DNA from: Ascidia mentula
Taxonomy: Eukaryota > Chordata > Ascidiacea > Phlebobranchia > Ascidiidae
Direction of reading: 5' to 3'
Assembly: GCA_947561715.1 (NCBI GenBank)
Contig: OX387204.1
Coordinates: forward strand, 3,911,001-3,975,000
DNA: 64,000 nucleotides
The translations under genes were made by a program, and so were the position numbers. The notes beneath the pieces are model-generated. The model saw nothing but the letters and a program-made list of their open reading frames with translations, searched no databases and was not told the DNA's origin. Of the stretch, positions 21,732 to 36,808 are shown in pieces; the first letter of the stretch is position 1, and every line of letters starts with the position of its first letter.

Positions 21732-24700
21732 CTGCAAGAACAACGAAGCAATTATTTATGGCTTGCAGAAACGCTTCGCGTATAGTTGACTTGTTAAGTC
21801 GGTACGTGGCTGAAACCGCAGGCGCCGAGTTTATTAAAGGTCGACTGGAATTAGGCTCCGGTGTATAACCGGTCTGACTGGCATGTACATGCACCGTCTG
21901 TGTAGAGTAAATACAAGCGCATGTAGACACACAAATTATATATGGCAAAGAACATAGGGCATAAAAAAGCGGAAACGATAACGCTCAAATCCGGAACGAA
22001 TTCCCAGAGACACATCACACTAAAAAAAACGACACATTTCCAACACGCGGACGAAAGACAAACAGAACTTCCGTTTGGCATAATCCGCTTGCCAGGAAAT
22101 TCGTTGAGAAATGTCACAAGTCATGGTGTGCACACAATAGACTTGATGCAAACTGCAGTTTAATATTACTGGCAGTTCGATTAAAGTCGTGCCGCATATT
22201 TCAGCTCCGGTCTAGTGCAAAGTGTGGGAGCCACTACCAGACACGGCTTGTCATTGGCAAAGAGCCTGCGCATGCCTCGCTGCATGCAAAAGCTACAGGT
22301 CAGCGCATATGGAGCGACGTGGCCGGATGTTAAAAATGGCTATTAGGCAGGTCACGGCTCGGCGAATCACGGCCGCTTCTGGGCGGGGGACCAACAAGCG
22401 GGATAGGCCAGGCGATTGGAGGGTATTTATATCTGCTCGCATGGGTTGGTTGTTCTTCGGGTCAAATGTACCACGCTTCCGAAATTGGTTTAAAATAAAA
22501 CATGTCGCTTGGGTTGTGTTTTGACGTTGATATTACATTTTGACTGGTTGTGTAACGGACATGACTTCTCTATTCTCGCTATATTGAAGAAAAAGACTAA
22601 AGGAAATGGTTTCCATCATCTGCAAGATAATGGTTGAAAAACGCATCTGTGTTCGGATGAATGTGCACCGCAATTCTAAGAAAAGGAAATTGTTCTTCGA
22701 AAAACCGCATCTGTTTTATCAGTACCACCGCAATACGCATACAATATTTTTGACAATACAACCTCAAGACGAATCAATATTCAAATTGGTATATGCTGTA
22801 CAAAGGTCCAAACTAAATATAAACATAGAGCCAATAACATAATTTCTGTGAGTTGCATACACATGACCACTGTTTTAACCTATGGCATCTTTTAGTGCAG
22901 TTTGGTGTGACTTTTGACGATCTTGCCGGCCAAACGGCCAGGCAAAGACTGATGACACCAAGCTGCACTGATAGACCTCACAGGAAAAAACGGATGCCTT
23001 TTGTATGAAGCTCACTTGGACCGAAATAAAGTAAGACAACAATGATACTCGACGCCTGAATGTTAATACAGTGACCCAAAAACATGAACAAGTCTGATGC
23101 GAAGGAAACTGGAACCAAAGCAATCCACAGGGGGTACAATGCAATCGGGACGACCCCAAACAAACAGTTACGCACGTCGGTAAAACGATATGACATGCAG
23201 TGAAGTGTTCGCCACTTAGACTGGTTTTGAGGCCTTTCCAAACCAAAGGTCGTGAAAATGGCGAGATCTTGTGACCATTTCGGTGACCAAATTTCTGTTT
23301 GTAATTCAGCCAGCCTTTTCTACTGTGACCTTTGGTTAGTCGTGGGAACACTTAGGACTTTGTGACCTAGTGTTTTCACAAAAACAATGTAGTTTGATTG
23401 GTGATGTTTTTGCACATGGCATCGGCATAAATTAAATATGAGGTCTGAAGCTAATCGACATTGCTTAACATTGAAGTTTTTGTTTTATATTCCCATACTT
23501 TTTCGGACTTCAAAACTTTCACAATTAGGCAAACAAAACAAAGAAGTAATAAAGTTATTTTGTCGTCAGTCAGTTTTCACGGCCATGTGTAAAAAGCTTT
23601 ACAACCCGTTAGCAATCCAGACTCGCAAAACTTGTTTATTCCAAACTGTATCGTCAATGTTTGACGAAAAGGACTGTCCGCGTATCGCAGGAACACATGT
23701 AAAATACTCCGAACGAATCTTATCTCTCAACGCTGTACGGTGTTCACCATTTAACATGGAGAAATTCTGTCACATGCGAAAAAATCACGTGAAGGTAACG
23801 CAATTTGCTACCATGGGCGCGACGATTTAAGGATTATTTGAAACCTTTCTACGCCGTACCTGGAACAGCAGTCGCATCGCATACCAGTGCGATGGCGTTG
23901 AATACCGTACGAGATTTGCAACACACAATTTCCTTCTTAAGCTGTCTGATGGACGCCATCACAATCAGCATTCTCGTCATAATTGCTCGCGCTGCAATCA
24001 CCAAATAAGGGAAAGCGATGTGCTTAGTGGAAGCAGTGCCAGTTTCCAGCAAAAGACCGAAGAGGGAAAGGGCGCTATTGGCACGAAGCTCGCGACAAGT
24101 CTTTAAAGCACAGCTCGAAAATGACAAGAGAAGCGTTTCCTGGTAATGTACCGCTCGATTGTGCAGCGTAATTGTGCTCAGGCGGTGTGGAACCCAGCCT
24201 TCGGCAGAATTTGTGAATAACAGGGCGCCAGTTTGGAAATTTGGCAGCAATTCATAAAACTGAAACGAACTTATTTACTGCTGCGTCCACGGGACACAAA
24301 ACACCAATTTCAGAAAGTATCCACCTACCAAAAAATGCGTATTTTTGTTTCCACGAAATCTTTTTCTAAAAAATTAGGTCTCCCAATAGACAAGGCAACC
24401 ATTATCGTGCTGATTATCAACACATTTCCTTGTGGAATTGGTTTGGTTAGTCAAGCATCCCCCTGTTTAACATTCACGAAGCCATAAATATAGCTTCCGA
24501 AACTCTTTATTCCAACAACTTTCATATTCAGCGCGGTTTTCTCACTTCACGCATTTGGTGGTCTCAGGTGAGCTATCATTATGAAATGTAACCCGAGACG
24601 CCGTGGTCGTAACCGGTCGTAAAATGACAGTTTGCCAACTACGGAGATCCCAACTTGCACTGGCTGCGCTGGGTGGATGGGCAAAAGGAAACGCTTTGTT

Positions 24701-27700
24701 TTCAAAGCTGACGTGTACAATTGGGAATCAGCAATGGGTGATTTAATTTAGAACCTTATCTGACCAATAATAACATGAAAAATACCACAAGTTTAAAATG
24801 GTTAATAACGATAAGCCTCCAATCGACAAGACATGAAGTAGATTATTCACAAAGTGCTGGTGTAGTTTAATCCGCACAAAACCTACCCACAGCTCTTAAA
24901 TCTTGTACACGATTTCACACGCAACTGTCAAAGAACAGACAGGTGATAAAGCTGGGGGTTAATGTCACAGGTTTATTTAAATACCTCCAAGACCTACAAT
25001 ATTCATATATATTTAACATGCACCCTGCGGTACAAAGGAATAGTAAAGGGCAACCGAATAAACGAAAATGTTAAATAGCATATCGCGTTACCGCAGGCAA
25101 GGCCCTAATTTGCACATTGGAATTCCTTTAATTCCGAAATTTACGGAATCGTATGTGCAGCAGAGTACAAGCTTTCCTACGGCATCGACCCAGGCTAGCC
25201 GAAACGAGAGGCGTTTGGAAGAGGAAAACGAACTTGCCCGGGAAACCAATCGTGCAATGCTTCCGCGACCGACGCCGCCGTGGGGCAATAGGCGGATGTA
25301 TCAAACGCAAATATTGCTTAAAAAACGTTCATGCAACCGTCATTGGATAGGCTCAACCTGTGACTGCTTAACGTACAAGTCGCCGTAAACAAGTTTTCTC
25401 ACAAAGCAATGGATATGTCCTGAGTTGGACGTCCGCATGGCCGGGTTGCCGGTATATAAGTACATGTGTTGGAACATTAGAGCATTTTCTTACGTGGCAG
25501 AACTTACGCAATGTATGACGTAACTGCTGCGCCGAACGTGAAAAAAGACCCCCCAAGGCAGAGGTCAAACTCGGGTAACCGTATGTGGAAACAACAACAC
25601 TACTGCTGTATCACTTAAAACTTTGTGGTTTATTGCCGCATTTTATCAAAATAATTTAGTGATCTGTGGGCTGGGTACAAGCAATAGTTGCTTCAGTAAG
25701 TTCGTTACCAGTACATGAAATATTACCTGCAAATCCCCTTGGAGAACCGCAGCGCTAACTTGTATACTTGTGAACAAACTGTGCTGATCAATTTTTGGTG
25801 GCTTGTTGGCACCCGTCCTGAAAATAGATCCGAGTGGCGTCATCATGGGCCCAGTTAGGCCCAGCGGCTTGGCTAACTTTTCAATCCACGATCAGATGGC
25901 ACCTGACAGACTCGGCTAAAGTAAATTTATCTTGAAACTCCTTTTCCGAAATTGTTTGAAATGCGTTGTGACGGCTTGGCGTTGACCACATCAAATCTCC
26001 CGGTTTTTCTTTTACCTCCTGGTCAGTTTTAGATTCATTCCTTAGGCAAATTCGTCAGGATTTGGGACTACAGCCGTTAAACACCGTAAGATTAAGATTT
26101 TCTGAAAAGCAAAAAGCCACGTAAACGTAAACACGTATAAACAAGCTGAAACAGAAGCTAACATTGGCTTAATATTTGATCCTTTTTTTTTAAGCTGGGT
26201 GGTTTCAAAAGCACACAAACAACCTACATGTATTCGCTACATACGTCACAGGATTTTTGTTTGAGGTTATAACTATCATAATTCTTTATAACTGGAAACC
26301 TTACAGTTTTTGGTCACTCGCAAGGCGAACTTTAAAACTGCAGCATATCGCTGTGTATGGCGGAAATCTTTCTTTTGAAACGTGCCACTGTGACGTCATA
26401 GCGCGACCAACATGATGGACTGGTGCCCTCTGCGACCCTAACCGACAACGTTGCTGATGTACCACGGTGCGAACGCAAGATTACGCACTTCCAACATACA
26501 AGGCGGAACATAACGAGTATACAAGGTTCTAGTGTCCACGACACAGTATAACTGCACAAGACAAAACGCTAATCCTATCTTATGGATCAAACCCGCGCGC
26601 CGGTTCTTCTATGCGTCATGCGCAAAGCTCCAAAAGGCCAAATTAAAATCGGATTACGGCGTGCTTTTGGCAGTCTTCATATCGAGTTGGCGTTTCGCAA
26701 TAGACAAAGAGATCCAAGGTAACGCCTTTGACCTTCTCCGGTCCGGATAAGTTTGAAATTACAGGAACGTTATGGCTATACCCAGGCATACTGTGTGATT
26801 ATGTGCCTACCTCGAAAACAGAACTTCTTGCCTGCAAAGAATAAAACCTGTTGCCTGAAAACTAAGTACTTATGTTTCCAGCCGAATAAACAAGCTTAAA
26901 CCCACACTTTATTACTCAACAGTCCCTTCTTAAAAGTTTGTTTTCAAAATTCTATCGCACAAAGTTGTCTATCGGGCATACAACCACCCGGCGTCACAAT
27001 ACAGCAGCCATATGATTCACTGTAGCAAGGAAAACACTTCAAAACAATAACACCGCGCTACACCAGACGAAGCGACTGTCACAACCGGTAAAGCGTCAAC
27101 AACTTACTACGCAGAGGCGCTCAGCACAACCGGTAGCAATAGATACCGCCGATTGTCGAATCACGATGCGACTAACACTGTTACCCTCTGAAGCGACGGA
27201 ACTCTGACGGGTCGTTAGATAAACAACAGCCTAACTGCTTCCGATAGCTTATCGTGTTCGCTCCCCAGCTATGCTTTAACCAGTTGAGACTGCGTACAAG
27301 CCCAGTAGGACCAAGCTACGTTGCAAGTGTCACGATTCTGGTTTCTATGGATTTCGGCCTGTTGGCCCCACGTATATGCTGCCATCACATGTCGAACGAA
27401 ACATGCTTCCTCTTGGACGAGCTTGAGCCTTTTTTTGACTGGCAAGGGAAAGTCCGAAGAAACGCGACGTGCAAACGCTCACACTGATTTCGATCACCAA
27501 AAACTCGTTTCTTCGTTTGGCGATTTTACCATTAAGTTTTAAGCAGTGACCTATGACTTTATTCCACAACGTCATCTTTTTTATTTTTTTTCTATTAGTA
27601 TGGGCTGTATGTCTTTTTGTCCTGCCTGACTGTCCTGATCAAATGATCGAGCAACATTTCGACTATATGGCACGCATCTTTTTTTTTCACCACGAACTGC

Positions 27701-28999
27701 AAACACGCCGCTGGGCCACATACATCGAAGCGAAAGCATTTCTCCGAAACGGGGATCCAACATGCGCTGAATAGCTGGCCGAAAATATCCGCGCCCAGAG
27801 ACGCTGATGAATGGCTTGCTTTTCTCGTTTTCAAGTTACGCACCGGACATTGCGTGGTACACGCATTGACGCAAATCTTTACCCTTTCTCCGATTGTGTG
27901 GATTTTATTTTAAGTCGGCTTACGCACCAAATGCGTGGGCCAAGATGCGTGCTTTTGACGTCAGACGTAAACGGCATCTTTGACGCAACGCGCGGTACCC
28001 GGTGTTTTGCGTGCGCGTGACATTTTCAAACTAGGCTTAAATTCTTCTCTCAAGCCATTTGTACGCTCCGGGCAACAAACTGTAGAACTCGTTGATCGCG
28101 TATTTGCCTAAAATAAGAGACCTTTTGTCTCGCGGACGCTTCTTGTTTACGCAAAGGCGTAACATCCGCGCTGAGCGTAGATTGTTGAACCTCGTTTCCC
28201 CATAGGACTACTTGGGTTTAAAACAAATATTTAGACCACTTTTGAGAATAGGTTTGTGTGCAACAAGAGGGCGACCGTGAAAAGAGAGCCAACTTTAATA
28301 AAAAAATGTTTGTATCGAGTCCATCTTTGCATCTAAAACCCAAAAATTTTTGTTTTGTTTTTCTACAAGAACTTTTTTTAATGACTACCACACCTCTGGT
28401 AAAAAAAAGATCGTTTCACGTACAACCGACCTTTGTAATTCTTAGTTTCAGACGAAATCGGCTGTGAATCATGCATTGTGACGGAACAGAGGGCGATTAC
28501 TGACGTGCGAACGGCAAATTCGCCGAACTGGCGCAGTGGCTCGGAGGCAAAACATCAATTTCGCCGTTCTGCCGTTTTGATTCGATCATTTCGACCTTGA
28601 CCGAAGCACATAAATCATAAGCCTTCATACAACCAACGTGTGGTCCACGTTGCCCAGAAAAGAAAATGTGGCGGCTGACCTTTGCGAACATCGTCTTCCG
28701 CCACTGTGTTGTCTCGATTAGGAAACACTTGATTGCTTGACGGCTGCCGTAAACGAATAAAAAGGATATCCCCCGATACTTTGCAGGCTGCAAAGCCTTC
28801 TATTTGCCACACAATATGGTAAATGCCAGGATAAGCAGACAATCTTTTCAAATCTGACTTGCTTTTAAGAATGGTCACAACATCAAAGCAGAGCTTTAAA
28901 ACTTGGGTTAAAAAAGTCTACACTAACCGAATTATGTTGGCCAAACCGTCTAATTCATACATTTCCACATTTCTTTCTGCGTTGCAACGCATCATATCT
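21732..28999. other. left half of a 15-kb stretch without recognisable genes
   Basis: I scanned both strands for splice-flanked coding segments or domains and support none. Open frames are short and often overlap on opposite strands (for example near 23.8-24.2 and 25.1-25.3 kb). The GC-richer piece at about 22.2-22.45 kb could be a promoter. One dispersed repeat lies at 22892-22974. The missing 5' exons of the PH gene may lie here. Confidence 0.4.
22892..22974. repeat. dispersed MITE-like repeat with terminal inversion, copy 2
   Basis: Begins TAGTGCAGTTTGGTGTGAC and ends TGACACCAAGCTGCACTGA, its imperfect inverse, around a GCCGGCCAAACGGCCAGGCA core shared with the copies at 4786 and 45043. 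The inverted ends suggest a miniature DNA transposon. Confidence 0.6.
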
Positions 29000-31900
29000 G
29001 CGTTGTTCAAAGACTAAATAACTGTCCATAAAACTGTGCTACCTTCCCAATAGCCTTTAGGCCGAGATTCCAACAATACTAAAAACGTATTTGTCAACAC
29101 GACAGCGCCAACACGCCAACTTTTTTCTCCTGCAAACACCTTTGAACTGAGACCATATCAAACATCACGTCTATAAAAAATAACTGCTATAAATAAATAC
29201 ATTGTAAGTGGAACCACAAAAAAACAGAGCAACCCGAGCAAAGAGAGTAACCCAGCACCACGGAACTGCCCTGGTGATTGGAAGGTTCTGTCTCCATTTG
29301 CGTTCCGTCGTAAACCGTAACATGCCTCCGACAAGCACCTGCATTTTCCCGATTGAATAACAGTTTAAATCCCGGCTTGTGGACTTTGACTGCAGGGACG
29401 TGCACACAGCGGCATGGTGGCATGTTTGTTCCTTCGTGGGTTAAACATTGCACTGGTGTTCGGGAAAGGAGTTTCTAGAGTATTAGCAACAGACATACCA
29501 AATAAACAAACCAAACACATTAAATCAACACCGAAAATGCCCACTTGCACCATTTCAGGCCATGCATACGTAAATAAATCACTTATAAATAAAATCAAAC
29601 GAAAAGCGCAGATAATATTGATCTCGTGGGGTTTATATTCAAAATGCGCTGATATTTATATGGAAGGTGTATGTTTCATAACTTCACAACTTTGACAAAA
29701 ACTAAGATTTTAAAAATGTAATACTGGTAGTTTGATTGCCTTGACTAACACTGCTTCAGTCTATCTCTGGTATATGTTCAACAGTCAACTAAAGGAGGTA
29801 AATTAACCTATAACGCACGGTCGTGGGAAAGGTCGGATCCGAATCTCCAGGGAACCTCTCGTCCGCAATGGTAGAAGCTAGGGCCGCTAAATGTGCCGCA
29901 ACGGAAGGAATTAATTTGACTTTCATATACGCGCTGTTCGGCGGTTATTGAAAGGCTGCAAGGGCTTTTACGCACCGCCACCTTTGATCGCTCCCCCTAC
30001 ATGGTCTGACACAAGCTCTCAGGATCATTTTGGTCTCATGCCCGCGGGATTTGCGGTTTTAAAACAAGCTTTATTATAGTATATATTGGAAAGCGAACCT
30101 GCTACTTTGTAGACTGAAGCCAATAATGTCAGCCTAATTGAAAAAAGGCTTTTAAGGATTATTTTTCGAGGGCCATGTTCAGGCTGTACACAATGATAGG
30201 AAACTACAAAACTTTACTTGAATGTTAAGCACAAAAAAAAGCTCTATGGCTGAATAAAAATAACGACAACCTACAGAACAGATGCTACTCTATGCAAGTA
30301 CAAGTTTACGAGCCAAAAGCAACATGAAGAACAAATAAATTAAGAAAATATGTTGGTCCGCAACTTAATCCTTATTTTTAAAAAAACTACTGCATCATCA
30401 CAACAAGACCATAACTGGGGACAGTAACACAAAATTTGATATCAACATACTCTTTCTGAACAAATATGACAAAATGAAAAAGTCGGCTCTACTTCACACA
30501 AGTTCCGGCGGAAAACTATACGATTATGATGCGGTAATTAGTCATCGTCTGTTGTGCAGATATCAGTTTGTGGCAAACAAACTATTGGCTATGAAGGAAA
30601 TTTCGAAAATATTACACAAATTTTCTCTAATTTTCCCATATAGAACGAAAGTAACTGCACAGCAACAAAAATATGTGTGATCTTATTGTGTGATATGAAA
30701 CATAACACCATGCACAGATCAAGTGTGCTGATCAGGAAACGCATATCCGCCTTACCTGACAAATTATGTCACCTTCACATAACTTTCCTACCGACGGGGA
30801 TGAACAAGACCAAACACATGTTATCGCCGTACCATTGAATAGGGCAATTGTTGTATGCAACGAACCTCAAGCTGCTAAATCCTATTACGAATTTGTAAGA
30901 AGGCTAACCGTAAGATAGTAAGCAGATTACATGATATCCCGAAGAAAACTAAACTTAAATTTCGTACAGACTTAAATTTCGTGCAACTATACAGTAACAT
31001 TATCTGTAGATGCTCATATTGTTCAACAGGGACAAATACAATGTCGTCGACTTTCGTGTATTTTCAAGGCTTGTATGTCACGAGGTTCAGTCCTACCACG
31101 CTCATAACCATGTAACGTGGTATGCTTCGAATAGGTGAACTGGGAAGTCGTACGGACCCAAACGAGTGAAGAAAAGCTCATAAAACTACAAACAACAGTA
31201 GGCATGGTTATGCAGCATTCTCCTAAACTACGTATATTCTTGAACATCTTTTGTCAATAACACTACAATCCGCCCTACTAGCCCTTCTCCTTTTCTCGGG
31301 AAACATAGTGACACCCCGAGAAGCACTGCAGGTGAAAGTAAAAGGCTCAACGCAACAATTACGATCAGCGGGAAAGGCTCTTCTTACCTTTTTCTCGCAA
31401 AACTCCTTAATCCCTTTAATTGCGGTCTTGTGCACCTTGCAAGGTCGCCCTGATTGCTGCCCTGGGCTCGGACGTAAAATTGCTACGCGCCGCTTGTCGT
31501 GGCGAGGGCGAAAGGGCGCGGAAGTATGTTTGGGGCCAATTGTGACCATGGAAACCGCACTTGAACATCACCGTAAGCTTTGCCTTTAGGCCCTTGCCAA
31601 TATGGAGTTTTCAACTTTTCGACAGGGCCCGCGGGGATTTGATGTTAACGCGCATCAAGGCCGATTACTTAGGAGCTCTTGGGTTCCGCTAAATTTTTGT
31701 AACTTACAAGCGCGGTTTAAGCAAACTCACTGTGGCAGCTTATCCACGTGAAGCGTACAATTACGCTTAAAACTCCTTCCGTCTAATCTGCATGTTTTGT
31801 TCGTTTCTACAGCTCTGTGACTGTCAGAAATATTTGTACGCACGAAGCAAGTCTTGGCAGGTTACACTCAATGTTTAAAACATATCCAAATTAAAACGAA

Positions 31901-34900
31901 CCATTCAACATATTGACCTTGGAAAGCGGTATATACTCAAACAAAAATTCAGAAGTGCGTGGGCGCTGGTATGAGTCACCGACCCTATGTCAGCATGCTC
32001 GGGTTGAACAGGTAACGGCGAAGCGAGTTTATCATCATTCAACGTCAAGGGGGTCGTCTACTCGGTAAATTATCTTGCGCTTGCAAGCTATTTAAAATAT
32101 TCATAAGGGAGATGGGCACCAAAGCTGTTTGAAGGTTGTAGGAACCTTTTTCTACGACAACTGCAAGGCTGAAATACATTGTTGAACCGCCCCCCTAATC
32201 CTGTGAGGTCAAAGTTCGGCGAATTGCAACTACTGGCACACAAAACACAGTTCAACTTACAATACCGTTAAAATTAAAACACTTCCGCCAGCTGCTATGT
32301 CCCGCCACGTATTTCGCGCAATACTGAAAACAAGGGCATGTTATTGTTTCAGTTTTTTGGCAACAAGAGCTCTGGAACAGACAGCATCGCTGATATTTCT
32401 GCAGCAGGATGCCTAGTTGGCATGTTCCGTTACATGTAGGGGGAGATTGCTTTAACTCGTTTTGCTGAGAACTGAACTAGCCTCGGTCTCGACTAGCGGA
32501 AAAGGGCAAGAAACACTCTGTAGTTCTGGCGTTTACCGATGTTGAGCACACTTAATTTTTTGTAACTTTGTACCGACTGCTTACTGACCCGCAATTACAA
32601 TCCATATTATGCCCTCACCTTATAACAGCCTTAACTACTCCAACGAAATAGTTGACATTACAGCAATCCAATACAAAGCTCACTGGGTGTATCGGCACAT
32701 TTAAGAATACAATAGCCGCGAAATTGGGGCATGATTCGCAACAAAACAAGATCGGTGCCGCACTGACGATCACAGGTTTCTGCTCAGTGCACGACAAACG
32801 GCCCTAATCTGATATACTGACTGGTCAGCTTACGTTCAGCTTGAGATAATCGGCGGTGACGGGCAAGCAAAACGCACAGTGGCATCCATGTGGCCCTTCA
32901 TGTCAAGCGTCAAAATCAGGACCCGAAAACGTTGGTAATGTAACCTTTTTTCTAAGAATGCCAAGTTTAAAGCAAAATACATCAAATGTTAACCAATTCT
33001 GCAATAGCATGCGCACATCTGACAGCAATAAACTACAAACCTAATTAACTGCAGCTTTGTGCATTGCAAAAATTATTTACCTCAATATTGTTCATCTGCC
33101 CAAATCAACCGCTTTATAACAGTTTAAATGAAGCGTCCGACAGGTCGCGAACCAAAAATAAATCTCATAGACTAATTCTAGCTTTCGAGTGACAACTTCC
33201 ATTCCGAAAAGACCATTATCCGACGATGACTGACGTCTTCCCTGATGTTTTACGTGTCTGTACCCAAAAAGCCATATGTCTTTTCTTGATCCTGTACATC
33301 AAATGTTACATGTGTGGGCGAACGTAACGTTCCGCTATTCGGCTTTACACCGAGCCGTCGTGTTTGTGCTATGTACAAGTTTACCATGTCGACTTGTAAT
33401 TGCGCGTGATTCTGCAATTATAATCCCATTTTGATGTTGAGCGCTCTTTTATCGTTCTTCGCAGACTGGACTCGTTGTAAAGGCTAATGGACAAATTGCA
33501 GCAACACCATTGTACTACAAACGTCCGATTTAAAAGCAAAACTTTAAAACAGTACAATTGCAGCCAATTATGTAAATAAACATACCATGATTTACACGTC
33601 TAATTTGAAATCTATACCTTTGTGGCCCACATTTGGCTTAAAATTGTCTCAAAACACTAGCAGCTCTCCTGTGGCACTACGCGCGGCAAGCAAAATGTGC
33701 CACCAACAGCGGACACGCGAAATGAACGAATGCCATTTATCAAGATCAGCGGAGCGCGAGTCGTTATCTGATGGCAACGCCATAAGCGCTGGTGCCTGAG
33801 AACTTTCACGTAAACTACGAACGTAGTCGTTTGCTTTGCAACCCAACAGATTACCTAGGACCGATTGCTGGGTTTTTGGCCACGGAAACCGCAAAGCTAC
33901 CGTAAGCTGTAATTATGATGTTTGCTATTACATAAAAAATATGAGTTTTAAAATAACTTAGACTTACAATGATGGACTTGTACTGAATGGAAACAAACAG
34001 TCTCTCCCTGTCTTTGTTGCACATAATACCAAGCCACCGGTTTTGAAAGAACGCTCACCACAACAGTATCAACAAAGAGATAACAAAACAACAGTTTAAA
34101 TCGCGCCAATATTCCAACGTTCCACACTCCATACACAAAGCTGCAAGCTAACACACCAAAACTGCTATTCTAAATAGCTTTATATGCAATGATCACCAAA
34201 AACTAACACTTGTATCATATATTCTCTTGCTTGCTAATTGCTTGTCGCTCACAACGACTCCTAACAAAAGGGCTGATTCTACACTAACTCCTTTGGTTGT
34301 TACATCACCACCAATTTGTTTGTTCAATTGTTAGGCATTCAATACTGGAAACCACAACCCTGCAACTGCATGCCAGGCGTCCAACAGCAGGAACAATTCG
34401 AATTGCATGCGCGTTTCCTCTGGGCCTGTGCGTGGGGCAATCGCGCGCTTTCGTTTCAAGCGCCCTTTTTCGCGTGGCTGCACTGCCGACAGCAATTTGT
34501 AACCGTATATCAAGACTGCTGACACCTTTCGAAGTAAACCATTGTTTTGCTTGCATTGCACGCATGAACTATCTGTCAGCTTGCTCCAAAGAGTAAGCCT
34601 TAAATAGTCTCTTACACAATCCTAATAATATAAATGGAAACGTATTCCGTACGGAGTTGCAAAAGTTACCATCTAAACGATTTTTTCCAGAAAACTATGT
34701 TGAACGTCCAAAGACAGCCTGTTGTCTGATGAAAATACTCACCGTCTGTTCTAAAACAAAGCCGTTCAGAAAAAATATAAGGCCCAAATCGTTGACATAG
34801 CACTCGAAAGGAACGAAGGCAAACACAGGCAAAGGCTCGGTACCTGATAATTTTGACAACCATTGATAGACCATTCAAGTTTCGCTGGGCTGCCTCGAAC

Positions 34901-36808
34901 AAATACCTTGTTTCACTGTAAGCTGAAATGTCTCAACCAACCCGCACTGAAACAGCTTGACATTGCGCCTGAAAATTTACCTTGTTACATGGGGCGGCCG
35001 GAATGTGGACAAGGGCACTTCGAGCTTTTGTTGCAGCGCTCGTGCAGACGAGAATAAAGTGTTTCGGGGCCCGGGTCGAGCTCTTCAATTCTCAAAGGGG
35101 GTGCTACAGCGGATTTGACATCGTTAAAAATCGCATCCGAAGTGCAACCATGAAAGGAAAACTAGCGCATTAACCCAGCTTTATTCAAAACACTCCACTG
35201 GAATGGAATGCAGACAATTTGATACGGCTCTTCAAATACATGTTCCCTGCTGAGTAAATCAACAGTAATGTTTGATCCCATTTTCCAAGGCCGTTTCCGT
35301 GACGACCAACCTGCGACAGAATTTCGAGTGGTGTTCTAAATGTGGGATGAAGCCAGATGCTGAATGTCGACTGTTTTTAGTTAAATCTAATTAGAAAAAT
35401 GTTAAAAAGGATGAAAATGACTGTCCGTTTTATCACCAAATAAAATATTTTGTTTCTTCAATACATTTTGGCATGAAAACTCGCTAAAAACAATTGCAAA
35501 CATAACTAAAAACTATACCTTTGCCATAAAAATACCACGCAACCTGATTCTATAACAAATCAAAAGCTTCTTCCGGCACCAATGCAGAATAAAATCCATG
35601 CATTACACATAACCGCACAAAAAATCTTAGGTCCGCAGTGGAGATGTGTTGCTTTTGTACAAAAGGTATAACATGGGAAAAACAAATAGTTGAAACCGAA
35701 CATCATTCAGACTGGATTGAAGTTATTTGTGGCATGCGCAAACAAACTAAAGACGTTACATTTGCGTGTTTTTTATGGATCGACCGCTTTCAATAGACCT
35801 ATGGGCACGAATGTTTGAAGTTGTTTTGTACGAAAAAACATTGTTGTTATCTCTGGCGATACTTAGCACAAAAAATAGTAACATGAGATAGTCAGGTCAG
35901 GGAACAAGTAAAACGCGTTGGACATGGTCAAATTTTTGCTTTAAAAATAAGTAAATACTATTTCTATGTTGCCTTACATCATTTTTGCAGCAGGTTGGCA
36001 ACTTTTCATGTCACGTTCTCGTTTCCTGAGTTGGTCGTCTGTACTTGTTTAATAACAAATCGCGAAAACACTTTGAAACGGTCAGAGGTCGCAAGATTTC
36101 TACGGCATCATTCTTTCAGGTCAAAATAAAATGTATGTATACGTTCTTTTTGTATGGAAGTCATCGACTAGCTGCTGGTACTGTAGTTGTAGTTAATACA
36201 TTTCCCCTTTTTCTAGTGTTTCGCTCTGTTACGCTTGAATGATCCTGTAAGCTTGGCTGTCCTGTCAGCTTGCAGTTTGAAGCTGTGTTGCTCTGTAAAT
36301 TTGTTGCGAGTCGTTTTAATGCAAACAATCCATGCTATAATAGCGCATCGTTAACTAAAAACTTTTTGGTATGCTTAATGCAGGCTGGACTTAAGGCATT
36401 TGGGAGATTTTTACTGAAAAAAAAAACACTATACAAGTGTAAGACAGCACTGTGGCTCTGTCGACATTTTACCGCAGGCCATGAATAGTTTATACAGTAC
36501 ACGCGATTAGAGAGTTGCACGCATTGATGAAACTTGCGTCGAATTGAAGCTAGCCGTGCAGAAATTTTGTTACTTGGTAATGCTCATGAATGTTGAACAG
36601 GTACACAGGTACAGTTTGTTGCTTCTGCAGGTGATAAAACTATGGTTTGTTTGAAACATGTGTTGCTGATCTGATATTACCTATTGGTTAATTTAGTTTG
36701 TAATTTTAAACGCGCCGCAGCCTATTCTCTAGACCGCTTACGCAAACTTGGCTCAGTGCCGTAAAAGCAGATATTGCACTAACATTGCATTTCTCCTTTT
36801 CCTTTCAG
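29000..36808. other. right half of the gene-poor stretch
   Basis: No supportable exon, repeat array or RNA gene was seen on either strand. The longest open frames (for example 31251-31589, starting at TTG) have no domain, no ATG and no splice context. It includes the promoter region of the methyltransferase gene at its right edge. Confidence 0.4.

Noticed and set aside
23849-24250. Minus-strand 133-codon frame with hydrophobic stretches
   Set aside because: A plus-strand frame covers part of the same bases, no domain is recognisable, and no acceptor-donor pair in phase with the PH exon was found.
31251-31589. Plus-strand frame with a signal-peptide-like start (LLALLLFSG)
   Set aside because: It begins at TTG, overlaps an equally long frame on the other strand, and has no domain or splice context.
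36045-36488. Short plus-strand frames just upstream of the methyltransferase
   Set aside because: They have no splice junction into the methyltransferase frame and no similarity. The real start is preceded by a clean acceptor at 36808.
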